Origin: Phanerodontia chrysosporium | Taxonomy: Eukaryota; Basidiomycota; Agaricomycetes; Polyporales; Phanerochaetaceae | Direction: 5' to 3' | Assembly (NCBI GenBank): GCA_001910725.1 | Contig: MJGA01000006.1 | Span: 1,116,001 to 1,180,000 of the forward strand | Length of the DNA stretch: 64,000 nt | Shown: positions 52,512-62,800 of the stretch, one piece after another | Layout: each line of letters opens with the position of its first letter | Numbering within the stretch: position 1 is the stretch's first letter | Translations under genes and position numbers: made by a program | Notes under the pieces: generated by a model | Databases searched by the model: none | What the model saw: the letters and a program-made list of their open reading frames with translations, nothing else | What the model was told of the DNA's origin: nothing

Positions 52512-53145
52512 TGTCGCGGAGCGAAGGCTCAACGCTACACGAGGGAGCACGAATGGGGAGGTCGACGAGATGGCGCAGCGGAGCGGGTCACGCGGCGATG
52601 AACGGTTTGTGCAACTGTCCGTATTGACCAAGAGGTCGAGATGACGGACAGGAGCGAGAGGTGCTACCTATATATACTACAGGAGTTCAGGGCAGGCTGT
52701 ACGATTACCTAAGCTGATGGGCAGTGCTTAGCATAGCCAGCGAGGCTGCGACGCGGGCTGCGCGGCGAGGCTGTGCGGGGGCTATGTCACGAGGCTGTGT
52801 CAGCTGGCAGTGTTTCGAGGCTGCGTCGGGCCGAGGCTGTGTCATCAGGCTGATCAGCTCGGCGTGTCTCGGCGAGGGGAGTCATCAGGGATGACAGTGC
52901 CTCCTCGGCGATCCGGGGAACCGGTTGCAGGGCAGACCGGTGATCCGGGCAGTGTCTGAGCGCGCAGCGGGATGCGCTGGCGTCTAGGGGTGATGCGCCA
53001 TCAGGGCGCTGGCGCTGAATGGCCAGGCGCTGAGTGTGGGCGGCTAGGACTCCAGACGGCGCGAGGGCTGCTCGCCCGTTGGATTAATCGAGGAAAATGG
53101 CCAAAAATCGGCGAAAAATAGGGCGACACCGTCACATCCGTGACA
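52512..53145 (-). repeat. Outer gypsy 5' LTR
   Basis: 634 bases, two differences by eye from 38495-39128. It is the 5' LTR in minus sense. A possible primer-binding site, TGGGTGCCCTAGG on the minus strand, lies about 14 bases downstream (52484-52497). Target duplication GTTGC follows at 53146-53150. Confidence 0.95.
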
Positions 53146-53205
53146 GTTGCCTGGTCGGCAGTGTGAGGTCTTCCTCCGCTTGATCTATATAGCTTGATGC
53201 ATTTC
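53146..53205 (-). pseudogene. N-terminal coding remnant of MFS copy 2
   Basis: On the minus strand it reads SSYIDQAEEDLTLPTRQ up to the outer gypsy insertion; the protein continues at 38494 with QLTRDANLDEYR. Copy 1 has [20 protein letters not shown] at the same place. The first exon with the start codon should lie further right, beyond an intron, but was not identified. This places the 5' end of the disrupted transporter 20 kb from its body. Confidence 0.85.
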
Positions 53206-54825
53206 TGTGTGTGCGGCGGGGAGTGACCCGCTGTTAGATGTAACGATGATGCGACAATGGATGACTTTCCGTAAGCCTTGAGAGGCCTCGAGACCTGAAC
53301 AAAAGCACGAGATATATGTTAGCCGACATCTAAAACTGACCGAACGCAAAATATTCAAGCCCGCTCTTGCCTTAGCAGGGCAAGGCACCAGCGTCCCGCC
53401 CGCTGCCGGACGTGCCGAGGACCTTTTGTTTATTGCTTCTGATGCTCACATTTTGTCTCTAGGCTTACGGGAAGTCATCCAATGTGACAACATACGGTCT
53501 AGGCGGAGAGTTCCGAGCGTGCTCTCTGAAGAATGGCCTGATAGACTGAGCTGTTTCTCGAACGCCATGTGGTTGTTTGTGATGTGGGGCGCGAGACCAG
53601 ATACGACTGAGACAGGACGACCATGGCAAACCCGACTCTGCTTTATAGACCGACATTAGTGGTCGCGAGTGCATAATGCCCTGGGGGCGGATGGTAAGGC
53701 TCTTAAAGGGGTGTCCGACCGACAAGAGCTTCGCTGCACGCATCGCTGTGGTTTGTGAATCGTGGTTAGTGGACGTACTCGCCCCATGACATATGCGGAG
53801 GGCCGCAGCCCTGTGGGTGCGAGCCCGACAGACAGTTCTGCTGCGCTCCTGGAATTTTACCATAGAAGATCGACAGAAATGGATATTTTCGGAATTGTGA
53901 CTCAATCCTGTCCCTTCTAGGGGATGAAAATCTGCAGATTGGGACCTGTATCGGGAAAAAGCAGGTCCGATCGCGGAGAGCTTCTTTGCCCCCGTGGGAA
54001 TCCCGCCGGTTGGTGCTTCTCAAGACTCTCCCCAGATGTGGAAATCGATGTGCGTCGTTCGCGCCTGCTCCCATCGACGTCGAGCTGTCTGCGTCAGAGC
54101 ACGATTTCCTCCATACGCAGCTTCAAGTCCTTCAGCCTCATAGTTGCGAGAGTGGCGCCGTGACGAATCCACAAGTAAGTCCTTCGGGTATCGGCACATG
54201 ATGGGACGGGAGACTCTCGACCCCCTAGAGTATTTGCAAGGTCGGAACCGATGGACAGAGCTTCATTGAGGCTTGTCATGCACTCCCGAGAGTGCGTCCC
54301 GCGAGGAAACTAGAAGAATGGGTTCACCGCTCATCGCGCTCACGAGTCGAGGCCTGGTGAGTCCAGAGATATGAGTCTATATCAGCATGCTGAGGCTGTG
54401 TCCAGGGTCGGTAGACAGCCGTACATTACCAGGGGTCATCCTTAGAGCTTTCCACGCAGCATGAGCGGCATCTCAAGCAAAGCGCACGTCGAAAAGGCTT
54501 TGGGAAGATGGACAAGTTCACCGCGAGCGCGCCGCGCTTGACCGCTGCTGAGGACTGTCGGAATAGACTACACCAGGCTAGATTTTGCTCTTGTGGACTT
54601 CTGAGGTGCAAGCTAGTTGGTGGAGTGGTGCCCTCCGTGGCCGCCGCCCGAGGTCGCCGCGCTGAGCTGGCGAGAGCTACCACGTGGGCGAAGCGCCAGC
54701 GGGATGGCCCGTTTTGGCAGCGCAAGTGCTTCGACGACAGCTTTGGTGTGGATTCTGGCTTGCTTTGCCTGCTGTCGCCGAAGGCCTTGCACGAACTCTT
54801 CCATCCACTCCATACTCGGTGGGGG
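53206..54825. other. Intergenic interval
   Basis: Should hold the old promoter of MFS copy 2 (CTATATAG at about 53187-53194 lies in the adjacent coding remnant and may be chance) and the upstream region of the DUF6534-type gene. Frames up to 194 codons, such as 54508-55092 plus and 53465-53905 minus, show no recognisable domain. Confidence 0.45.
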
Positions 54826-54833
54826 TTTATATA
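54826..54833 (+). promoter_or_regulatory. TATA box of the DUF6534-type gene
   Basis: TTTATATA about 96 bases before the ATG at 54929, followed by a C/CT-rich tract (CCCCGTCCCCGTCCCCGCCC then CTCTCTCCCC), a common basidiomycete core-promoter arrangement. Confidence 0.6.
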
Positions 54834-54928
54834 CCAGCCATGCCCCGTCCCCGTCCCCGCCCCCCTCTCTCCCCTCTCTCCCACTCTCCTTCGTCCCGTT
54901 CGCTCCTTTATTCTTTCATACGCTCGCC

Positions 54929-56719
54929 ATGGGTTCCCCGGCGACAGTGACGTACGTGCTACCGCGCTAGAAGCTGGCGTGTCTCACTCACTGGCGTTGC
55001 AGATACGGCCCGGTTTTCATCGGCGTCATGTTCAACGTTATTCTTTATGGCATCATGATCACACAGACTTACCTCTATTTCAATGTGTATAAACGGTCCG
55101 TCTCGCAATTTCATGTACGCGCACTTTATGCTGACAATAATTCTAGAGACAAGCTCTGGATGAAGCTTTTCGTGAGTCGAAGAACGCGAGGCTGCTTCTG
55201 GACCCTAATAGTGTCATCCCCAGGTGGCTACACTGTTTCTCTGCGACACTCTTAACTGCGCCTTCGATATAACATTCGTCTACATACCACTAGTCAGAGA
55301 CTACGGTTAGTTCACCTCTTCGGTCGTCGATCGCCCCGGCTAATGCATCACTTAGGAAACGTGAACGCTCTCAACTACGCTACGTGGGGTAAGTCGGGTA
55401 TTCTCTCCTGCCGCCGTTACTACACTCATACCCGTTATGAAGTATTCAACACAGGTATGACTTGGCTCCGTAAAGCGAAATCTGCAACACTGCTGACACA
55501 CAACCGTGCCAGATCCCGCTCTCACTGTGAGTACAGCGTGCACGAGTGCTGCTACTGTGCTAATATCTCCAAGTCCATTATCGCGCTCATGGTCCAAATG
55601 TTCTTTGCCTGGAGAGTGAAGGTCCTGACAAACAACTGGCCATCCGTTATCTTCATCGCGGTATGCTCCTTCTGTCAGTGGTGTAAGCACCCGTTCCTCG
55701 CCTCTACCTCCCGCATCACCTTATTGGTCTATCAGGCGGGGGAATTGGCACTGCGATAGCTTGCGGGATGTAAGAGGTATCATTCCGCTGCACACCGAGC
55801 CGAGATTCACATCGTTCCGAAATTAGCGTCCCGGAGTTCGTGCACTTCCAGAAGTTCCAGGTCGTCGTCATCATCTGGCTCGCGTTTTCTGCGGTCGCGG
55901 ACACTTCGATTACGCTTGCTCTCGTGTGGCATTTAGTAAGTCATGATAAAGACTCAACGTGGCCTCAAATTGACAGTCGCCCTCAGCGCAAGCACAAGAC
56001 TGGATTCACAGCGACGGATGACATTGTGAACAAGATCATCAGAAGTACGTGTCCATTGACACTTTCCTAGAACTAAACCGCTGACATCGCGCGCAGTGAC
56101 TGTTCAGACGGGAATGATCACGGCCATATGCGCTATCGTTGATCTTATTGCATTCTTGGCTACGGTGAGTAGCACTACTCATACCGTAGGATTACTTCTA
56201 AGTGTCCCTTTCCCTTTCGGTAGCCTTCCGGTTTGCACCTTGTTTTCAACTTGCCATTGTCCAAGTTGTACACCAACTCTCTCATGTCGAGCTTGAATTC
56301 CCGCGCGGGATGGAAATACGGAACACCGGTTGGTCGAGGCCTCAGCGGAGGCGGAGATTCAAGCAACAGAGATAGTAGGCTGGGTGCGCCGATGGGCAGT
56401 AACGTCCGGGTAAGCCCCAATCATCGACGCCCTAGCTACCGCTCTTCCTCGAGCGGCTGGGGAAGGCGGTCCTCCCTGTCATGACAAGCGGGACGACTGA
56501 TTATCACATTCTTTTATTGCTATTTTATTGCGGTTCGAACCCCAGCCGCAGCAAGTCTATATCGACGTTGAGGCTCACGAGTTGAAGGATCGCGAACGCC
56601 AAGGCAGCTATTCGTTCAAGAAGGGTATCGCAGACGCCGGCGACTCTGTCAACGAACTCAGGGGCGATCAGCCCTACGAGGTGAAGGTCAAGACAGAGAA
56701 GATCACTGTTTCGCGCTGA
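54929..56719 (+). CDS. DUF6534-type seven-helix membrane protein, many short exons
   Basis: A basidiomycete-expanded family of integral membrane proteins of unknown function. Exon 1 is MGSPATVT (54929-54951); the intron 54952-55002 leads to YGPVFIGVMFNVILYGIMIT and QTYLYFNVYKR, the family's N-terminal signature. Further exons read DKLWMKLF, VATLFLCDTLNCAFDITFVY, SIIALMVQMFFAWRVKVLTN, EFVHFQKFQVVVIIWLAFSA, HKTGFTATDDIVNKIIRMTV and AICAIVDLIAFLA. The conserved end PLSKLYTNSLMSSLNSRAGW precedes a Ser/Gly-rich cytosolic tail with VYIDVEAHELKDRERQGSYS. About seven hydrophobic helices are visible. At least eight introns are needed; the last two junctions are uncertain. It is probably a plasma-membrane or endomembrane protein. 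Confidence 0.85.
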
Positions 56720-57040
56720 TTATCGTTCGTCGCGCTCTGTTCGCTGTTAGCTGTCTGGGGACATGTTTGTTTTTGGGGTGTATACTTTGGCTGAGATTAT
56801 CCTTCCTGCGATACCTGCACTGCCTCTTCCTTGTTCTACGAGAAATGAATATCATCGGATGTATCTGTCCTGGAAGCGTGGGCGTGACGAGCATCGACAA
56901 CTCGCGAGCAGTGCTGAGCAATGGGATTTCGTGATCAGCAGCCTGGCGCTTTGCACCCACGGTTGGCAGTGTTTGGGGTCCCAGTTCAAGTTCCCTAGAG
57001 CAGACCCCAAGAGCGACTCTCATTCTTGCAGGCGCACACC

Positions 57041-57583
57041 ATGAGACCGCTACCCCTCCGGTCGTTGACTTTTATTCGTTCGTACGCAACGCGCCTGCCA
57101 GAGCGGCCGCCGTACAGGGCACCGGATCCTCTCGTGAACAATCCGCACGCCACCTATCAATCTCTCCCCGATGACTTGACCTTCATCCACCGCCCCCCGC
57201 CATCCGCGCCGGCACCCGAATCGTACACCACGCTCCCTACATCCCCGCTGCTGAAGCCCGTCAATGCTGCCTCGGGCCAGACCGCGCTGCCTCCGCAGCT
57301 TTTCCCGAAGAAGAAGGAGTCGCCGGAGTGGATGAGCCAGGAGGACATCGAGCGGATGAAGAAGCTGCGCGCGGAGGACCCGGTCAAGTGGACGGCGGGC
57401 AAGCTCGCGAAGGAGTTCGGGTGCACGCAGAGCTTCGTGCGCATCGTCGCCCGTCTCCCGAAGACCGTCCGCCGCCAGGCCCTTGCGCGCCGCGACGCCG
57501 AGCACGCGGCGTACCGTGAAAAGTGGGGCGACAAGAAGCTTCTGCAGGAAGAAATCCGGAAGAAGAGGCGCGAGTTCTGGTAA
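57041..57583 (+). CDS. MRPL20: Mitochondrial large-subunit ribosomal protein MRPL20 (mL58)
   Basis: 180 residues, single exon. The N-terminus MRPLPLRSLTFIRSYATRLP is a clear mitochondrial targeting peptide, with a cleavage-like RSYA site. The body holds YRAPDPLVNNPHATYQSLPD and a proline hinge. The conserved fungal end is LSQ/MSQEDIERMKKLRAEDP-like: WMSQEDIERMKKLRAEDPVK, WTAGKLAKEFGCTQSFVRIV and KWGDKKLLQEEIRKKRREFW. This helix-turn-helix-like region is typical of Mrpl20 proteins. It is a structural protein of the 54S subunit in the mitochondrial matrix. The Met at 57041 is preferred because it begins the targeting peptide. Convergent with TAD3. Confidence 0.9.
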   Translation: MRPLPLRSLTFIRSYATRLPERPPYRAPDPLVNNPHATYQSLPDDLTFIHRPPPSAPAPESYTTLPTSPLLKPVNAASGQTALPPQLFPKKKESPEWMSQEDIERMKKLRAEDPVKWTAGKLAKEFGCTQSFVRIVARLPKTVRRQALARRDAEHAAYREKWGDKKLLQEEIRKKRREFW

Positions 57584-57756
57584 GCCGGGTCTGCGTGGTG
57601 CGTGTGCTGCATTCTGCATCGCACGCGGTCGCTCACTCTTGCACAGGCCGGTATGGCCTCTTTATGGGATGCAAGCGGCTCGCACGAAAACACCGGGGCA
57701 TGCCCCACACTCCGTCAGACAGGGATCTGTGGCATATATACATCTTTTTACTACTA

Positions 57757-58801
57757 TCATGCGTCTGTCGCCTCGTCTATGTCGAGCTCATCGCCTGCGA
57801 GCTCGTCTGCGCCCACTGTCCACCGCACTATCGCAAAGCGGTGGTTCACGCCCTCGAGCCGGGGCACACACGCACACCCGCCGCACCCGCCTGTCTTTGC
57901 CATCGGCCGCAAATAGAATACCTCCTTCACCCGCGAATGAAGCAACGCCATGCTGCACATGATGCATGGTTCGTGCGAAAGGAACGCGCTGAGCGACGTC
58001 AGGAGGTAGTGTGCGCCGTTCCTGGACGTCGGGTCGGCGTCCGCCGACTTCGCGGATGGTGTCTCTGGAATGCTGACGGGCTCTGTCGGAGATGCTGCTC
58101 CTTCGCCTGGCGTGGCACGATATTCTGCAACTTTACGCACGAGGCTCAGGACTGCATGTCGGAGAGGGTGTGACGCTGACTGGCGGGTGTCGTACCCGGT
58201 CAGCGGTGACATGAGCTGGGTAGATGCCTTCGTTTCTGGGTCGTACGGCACGGGAACGTGTGCAACGATGGGGAGCTGTAATAAGCTATGAGAACAGCAT
58301 CCTGCGTTGGAAAGGCGTAGTACGCACTTCACCCCTTGCCTTCGCGGCCTTCGCTTCTGCGATGACTGTACGCATTGCTTCCCATGCCCATCGCACCCGC
58401 CCTCTTGTAAGCGGCTCGAGCTCGCCCTTCTTTCGGGGAGCGTAAATTGTTGGCCAGAATGTGGCTTTCGCTTTGGTCGCTTTCTGAGTGAGCGCGGGGC
58501 CTTTGGGCACTTCCAGAATATATGGCGCAGACAGCGGAATGTCCGAAGGCAGTGTTGGTGCGTCCGGGCAAAACGCGACGGAAGTGAGGAGGAGGATGGT
58601 CTTGCCGTTGTGCTTTCGTATCCTCTTCAGGTGGGCAAGAGCGGGGGTTTCTAGGCCGGACTGTTTGAGCCACCTGCGTGGAAAAGTAAGCGTAGTACGG
58701 AAGCGTGAGGGTAAGAGTCACACACTTCAATAGAGCATTCGTGTGCCGTGGTTCTGGGATGTCTACAACCCATGCAGGCTCTGGAGGGGCACGTAAGTCA
58801 T
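57757..58801 (-). CDS. TAD3: tRNA-specific adenosine-34 deaminase subunit TAD3
   Basis: TAD3 partners TAD2 to convert A34 to inosine in the anticodon wobble position of several tRNAs. Exon 1 has AWVVDIPEPRHTNALLK. An intron (58674-58725) leads to WLKQSGLETPALAHLKRIRK, AFCPDAPTLPSDIPLSAPYI and FWPTIYAPRKKGELEPLTRG. A second intron (58276-58332) leads to LPIVAHVPVPYDPETKAS. The deaminase site reads HPLRHAV, with Val in place of the catalytic Glu as in known TAD3/ADAT3 subunits, followed by HEPCIMCSMALLHSRVKEVF (PCxxC zinc ligands). The Met at 58801 is joined to the frame only if one base is restored in the GG or GGGG run at 58783-58789; the second exon junction also needs a one-base adjustment. 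The start lies only 13 bases after the SET gene stop on the same strand. Confidence 0.88.
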
Positions 58802-58814
58802 ACGTGCTGGTGTT

Positions 58815-59642
58815 CTAATCGTCACCGGACAGACCTGTCCGAACTGCGTCAGGCTCGTCTTCCGCTTCATCGTCTATGAGCTTCATGCGTGTGAAAGGTA
58901 GCTGGTCTTCAGGAATGATGTCGTCGTCGTGCCCCGCTAACAACAATGCAAGAGGGTCTGCATTCGTGTCCTTTTCACTCTCCACAAGGGACAGACCGCC
59001 CCAGCCGTCATCTGGCTCGTCCTCGCGGACGTCCGGCTCGATATCCGCGGGCTCGAACCACAGCTTGTGCCCGTAGAAAATGCAGAGTTCCTCTCCTTCC
59101 TCTACAATGCGTGTGGTAGTATATCGAATGGACTCTGTCTCAGCGTCCAAACTGTACGAGACGTTCGGAGTTCTAGAGTGATTGAAAAGCGAGCCTGCAA
59201 AGCGTAAACACATACCCGGGGGCAAAGCACTGGAAACATACCCAAGCCTAAAGCAAGAGCCATCCGACCATCTCGCCACTTGAAAGTATAATGGTCCAGT
59301 ACAGTGTACTTCCCATGCGCCTCGTACTCTTCCGGCGTGAAGAGTAGGACGGGGCTGATTTCAATGAGCTCGTGCCTAGGCAATTGACGCGAAGCTGACA
59401 GCAGTGAGTAAATAGGGAGTCATATCGAGAGTATATCTCATACCAAATACACCCCTCCCCTTTCCCTCAATGTATCGAATGTGACATCCGGTACTATTCA
59501 GATGGTACGGTGCCCGACGCACAGTAGGCGCAGTCTCAGTTACACAGTGATCTTTTATCTCCTGGTTCGCTTCATGTTTAGCCTCCACAAGGAGAACAGG
59601 TAAAACGAAAAACGTACATACGGCTATCGACGAACTCGCCAT
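58815..59642 (-). CDS. set7: Small SET-domain protein related to fission-yeast Set7
   Basis: Four exons with introns 59583-59621 (39 bases), 59395-59443 and 59195-59241. The protein starts MASSSIAAKHEANQEIKDHC. The SET fold is complete: HIRYIEGKGRGVFASRQLPR, HELIEISPVLLFTPEEYEAH, GKYTVLDHYTFKWRDGRMAL, the substrate block GLGSLFNHSRTPNVSYSLD (N-H-S) and the catalytic-tyrosine block EELCIFYGHKLWFEP. An acidic C-terminal tail follows. There is no pre-SET or post-SET cysteine cluster. Size and motifs resemble S. pombe Set7, a histone H3 lysine methyltransferase; activity and target here are inference. The frame is intact across all introns. It is divergent from PRP8 with a 195-base spacer and abuts TAD3. 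Confidence 0.85.
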
Positions 59643-59837
59643 TTCCAAGCAGCGATGATACTCAGCCTGAGGGAACAGTCTGAAGTCTGGATAATGGACG
59701 GTGCCAAGGGGGCGTGCCGCACGGGCGCCGCATCTGGGGAAGGACCCGGAGCACCGCTGGACGCACTGGTCTTGGTAAGAGAAGCGCCCTGAACTTAACC
59801 CAAACACCCATCGTCGACGTCGTCTTCGACACCGACA
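59643..59837. promoter_or_regulatory. Shared divergent promoter between the SET gene and PRP8
   Basis: Only 195 bases separate the start codons of the two divergent genes, so their core promoters must overlap. No TATA box is evident. Inference from gene positions. Confidence 0.5.
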
Positions 59838-62800
59838 ATGAGCTACCCTCCTGGAATGCCCCCTCCGCCGCCAGGCATGCCTATGGCTCCGCCGCCTGGG
59901 ATGCCTCCGCCGCCTCCCGGAATGCCTCCTCCGGGCATGGGGCATGCGTCCAGCTCACGTATGCCCCCAGAAGTGCTGGCGCAAAAATCCCAGAAGTGGT
60001 TCAGATGCAGAAGAAGCGGTACGGAGAGAAGCGCAAGGGGGGCTATGTGGACATGGGAAAGCAGGTGCGTCGTGTCTAATTTCGCGTATTGTAGGTTGTT
60101 GACGTTCCAAATAGGACCTACCACCGGAGCACGTCCGCAAAATCATCAAGGACCACGGTGACATGAGTAACCGCAAGTTCAGGAATGACAAGCGAGTTCA
60201 CCTCGGTGCCCTCAAGTACGTGCCACATGCGGTCATGAAGCTGCTCGAGAACATCCCCTTCCCTTGGGAGCAGGTCCGCGAAGTACCCGTGTTGTACCAC
60301 ATAACAGGTGCAATCACCTTCGTCAACGACATTCCTCGTGTCATCGAACCTGTCTACCACGCGCAATGGAGCTCTATGTGGCTTGCAATGCGACGCGAGA
60401 AGCGTGATCGGCGACATTTCAAGCGTATGCGTTTCCCACCCTTCGACGATGAGGAGCCGCCGCTCGACTACGGCGACAACGTGCTGGACGTGGAGCCTCT
60501 GGAGGCCATTCAGCTGGAGCTCGACGAGGAGGAGGACGCTGCCATCATTGACTGGTTTTACGACCCTAAGCCACTTGTCGACGATAAGACCGCTGTGAAT
60601 GGTCCTTCATACCGATACTGGTCGCTTACACTACCGGTGATGGCGAACCTGTATCGCCTCGGACGCACTCTTTTGTCTGACCACACCGACTCGAACTCGA
60701 GCTACCTCTTCGACAAGAAGTCCTTCTTTACTGCCAAGGCACTCAACTTGGCAATTCCGGGTGGTCCCAAGTTCGAACCCCTGTACCGTGACATGGACAC
60801 GTTCGACGAAGACTGGAACGAGTTCAACGATATCAACAAGGTCATTATCCGTCAGCAGATCAGGACGGAGTACAAGGTCGCGTTCCCACACCTTTACAAC
60901 TCGCTTCCGCGCTCCGTGCACATCTCTCCTTACCACTCGCCTAAGAACGTGTACATTCGTACAGATGACCCCGACCTTCCTGCCTTCTACTTCGACCCCC
61001 TCATTAACCCTATCTCGCTCCGTGGTTTCCATCCTAAGAACGCGCCTCTAGTATCGCATGAGGACCGCATCTTTGGCCCTAATGGCGCGGATGAGGACGA
61101 CTTCGAGCTCCCTGATGAGGTCGAGCCTTTCCTTGAGGACAAGCCGCTTGAGAACGATCTTACTGCGGACGCAATTGCTCTGTGGTGGGCGCCTGAGCCG
61201 TACAACCGTCGGTCTGGTCGTATGCGCCGCGCGCAAGATGTCCCTCTCGTGAAGAACTGGTACCTCGAGCACTGTCCGCCTGGCCAGCCGGTCAAGGTCC
61301 GGGTCTCGTACCAGAAGCTCCTCAAGTGCTACGTCCTTAACGAGTTGAAGACTCGGCCGGAGAAGGCGATGACCAAGAAGAACCTGTTCCGCCAGCTGAA
61401 GGCCACCAAGTTCTTCCAGACGACGCGACTCGACTGGGTGGAGGCCGGTCTGCAGGTCTGCAGGCAGGGCTACAACATGCTCAACCTCCTCATCCACCGG
61501 AAGAACCTGAACTACTTGCATCTCGACTACAACATGAACTTGAAGCCTGTCAAGACGCTGACCACCAAGGAGCGTAAGAAGTCGCGGTTCGGAAATGCCT
61601 TCCACCTGTGTCGTGAGATTCTCCGCCTCACCAAGCTCGTTGTCGACGCGCACGTCCAATACCGTCTGGGCAACGTCGACGCGTTCCAGCTCGCGGACGC
61701 GCTGCAGTACATCTTTGCCCATATCGGTGCATTGACCGGTATGTACCGATACAAGTACAAGGTTAGTAGTTGTTCGTATTAGTGTACGCGCTTTTGCTGA
61801 TGGCGTGGCTGTAGCTCATGAGGCAAGTGCGTATGACCAAGGACCTCAAGCACTTGATCTACTATCGCTTCAACACGGGTCCTGTGGGCAAGGGCCCGGC
61901 TGCGGCTTCTGGGCACCGGGCTGGCGTGTTTGGCTCTTCTTCATGCGCGGTATCGTCCCCCTGCTGGAACGTTGGCTCGGAAACCTGCTCGCGCGTCAGT
62001 TCGAGGGACGCAATTCGAAAGGTATCGCGAAGACGGTCACTAAGCAGCGTGTCGAGTCCCACTACGACTTGGAGCTCCGTGCCGCGGTCATGCACGACAT
62101 CCTCGACATGATGCCCGAGTCGATCAAACAGAACAAGTCGAAGACGATCCTCCAGCATTTGTCGGAGGCCTGGCGTTGCTGGAAGGCCAACATTCCATGG
62201 AAGGTGCCTGGTATGCCAACGGCCATTGAGAACATCATCCTCCGGTACATCAAGAGCAAGGCTGACTGGTGGGTCTCGGTCGCGCACTACAACCGCGAAC
62301 GTATTCGCCGGGGAGCTACGGTCGACAAGGCTGTCGTGAAGAAGAACCTCGGCCGCCTCACTCGTCTCTACTTGAAGGCCGAACAGGAGCGTCAGCACGG
62401 ATACCTCAAGGACGGTCCGTATATCAGCGCCGAGGAGGCTGTCGCCATATACACGGCGACCGTTCACTGGCTCGAGTCCCGCAAGTTCTCTCCCATTCCA
62501 TTCCCTCCGCTCAACTACAAGCACGACACAAAGTTGCTTGTGCTCGCGCTCGAGAAACTGAAGGAGGCATACTCAGTCAAGGGTCGTCTCAACCAGTCTC
62601 AGCGAGAGGAACTCGCGCTCATCGAACAGGCGTACGACAACCCACATGAGTGTCTGTCGCGCATCAAGCGTCTCCTCCTGACCCAACGCGCATTCAAGGA
62701 GGCCGGGATCGAGTTCTTCGACACTTACGACAAGCTCATTCCGTGCTACGACATCGAGCCCGTCGAGAAGATCACCGACGCGTACCTGGACCAGTTCCTC

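Larger units (their letters stand above)
38495..53145 (-). mobile_element. Outer Ty3/gypsy chromodomain element (carries a nested element)
   Basis: Minus orientation, 14.65 kb including the 7.07 kb nested element at 43281-50350. LTRs of 634 bases (38495-39128 and 52512-53145) start TGTCGCGG and end CCGTGACA, and differ at two positions by eye. The target duplication is GTTGC (38490-38494 and 53146-53150). From the 5' LTR at right: an extra ORF (52359-51670), gag (51244-50351, continuing 43280-42919), pro-pol (about 42913-39167), and a polypurine tract TAGGAGGGGGGTAA before the 3' LTR. A TATATATA box lies in each LTR on the minus strand. Confidence 0.95.

Noticed and set aside
54508..55092. 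A 194-codon plus-strand frame
   Set aside because: Runs through the TATA box, start codon and first intron of the DUF6534-type gene in a different frame.
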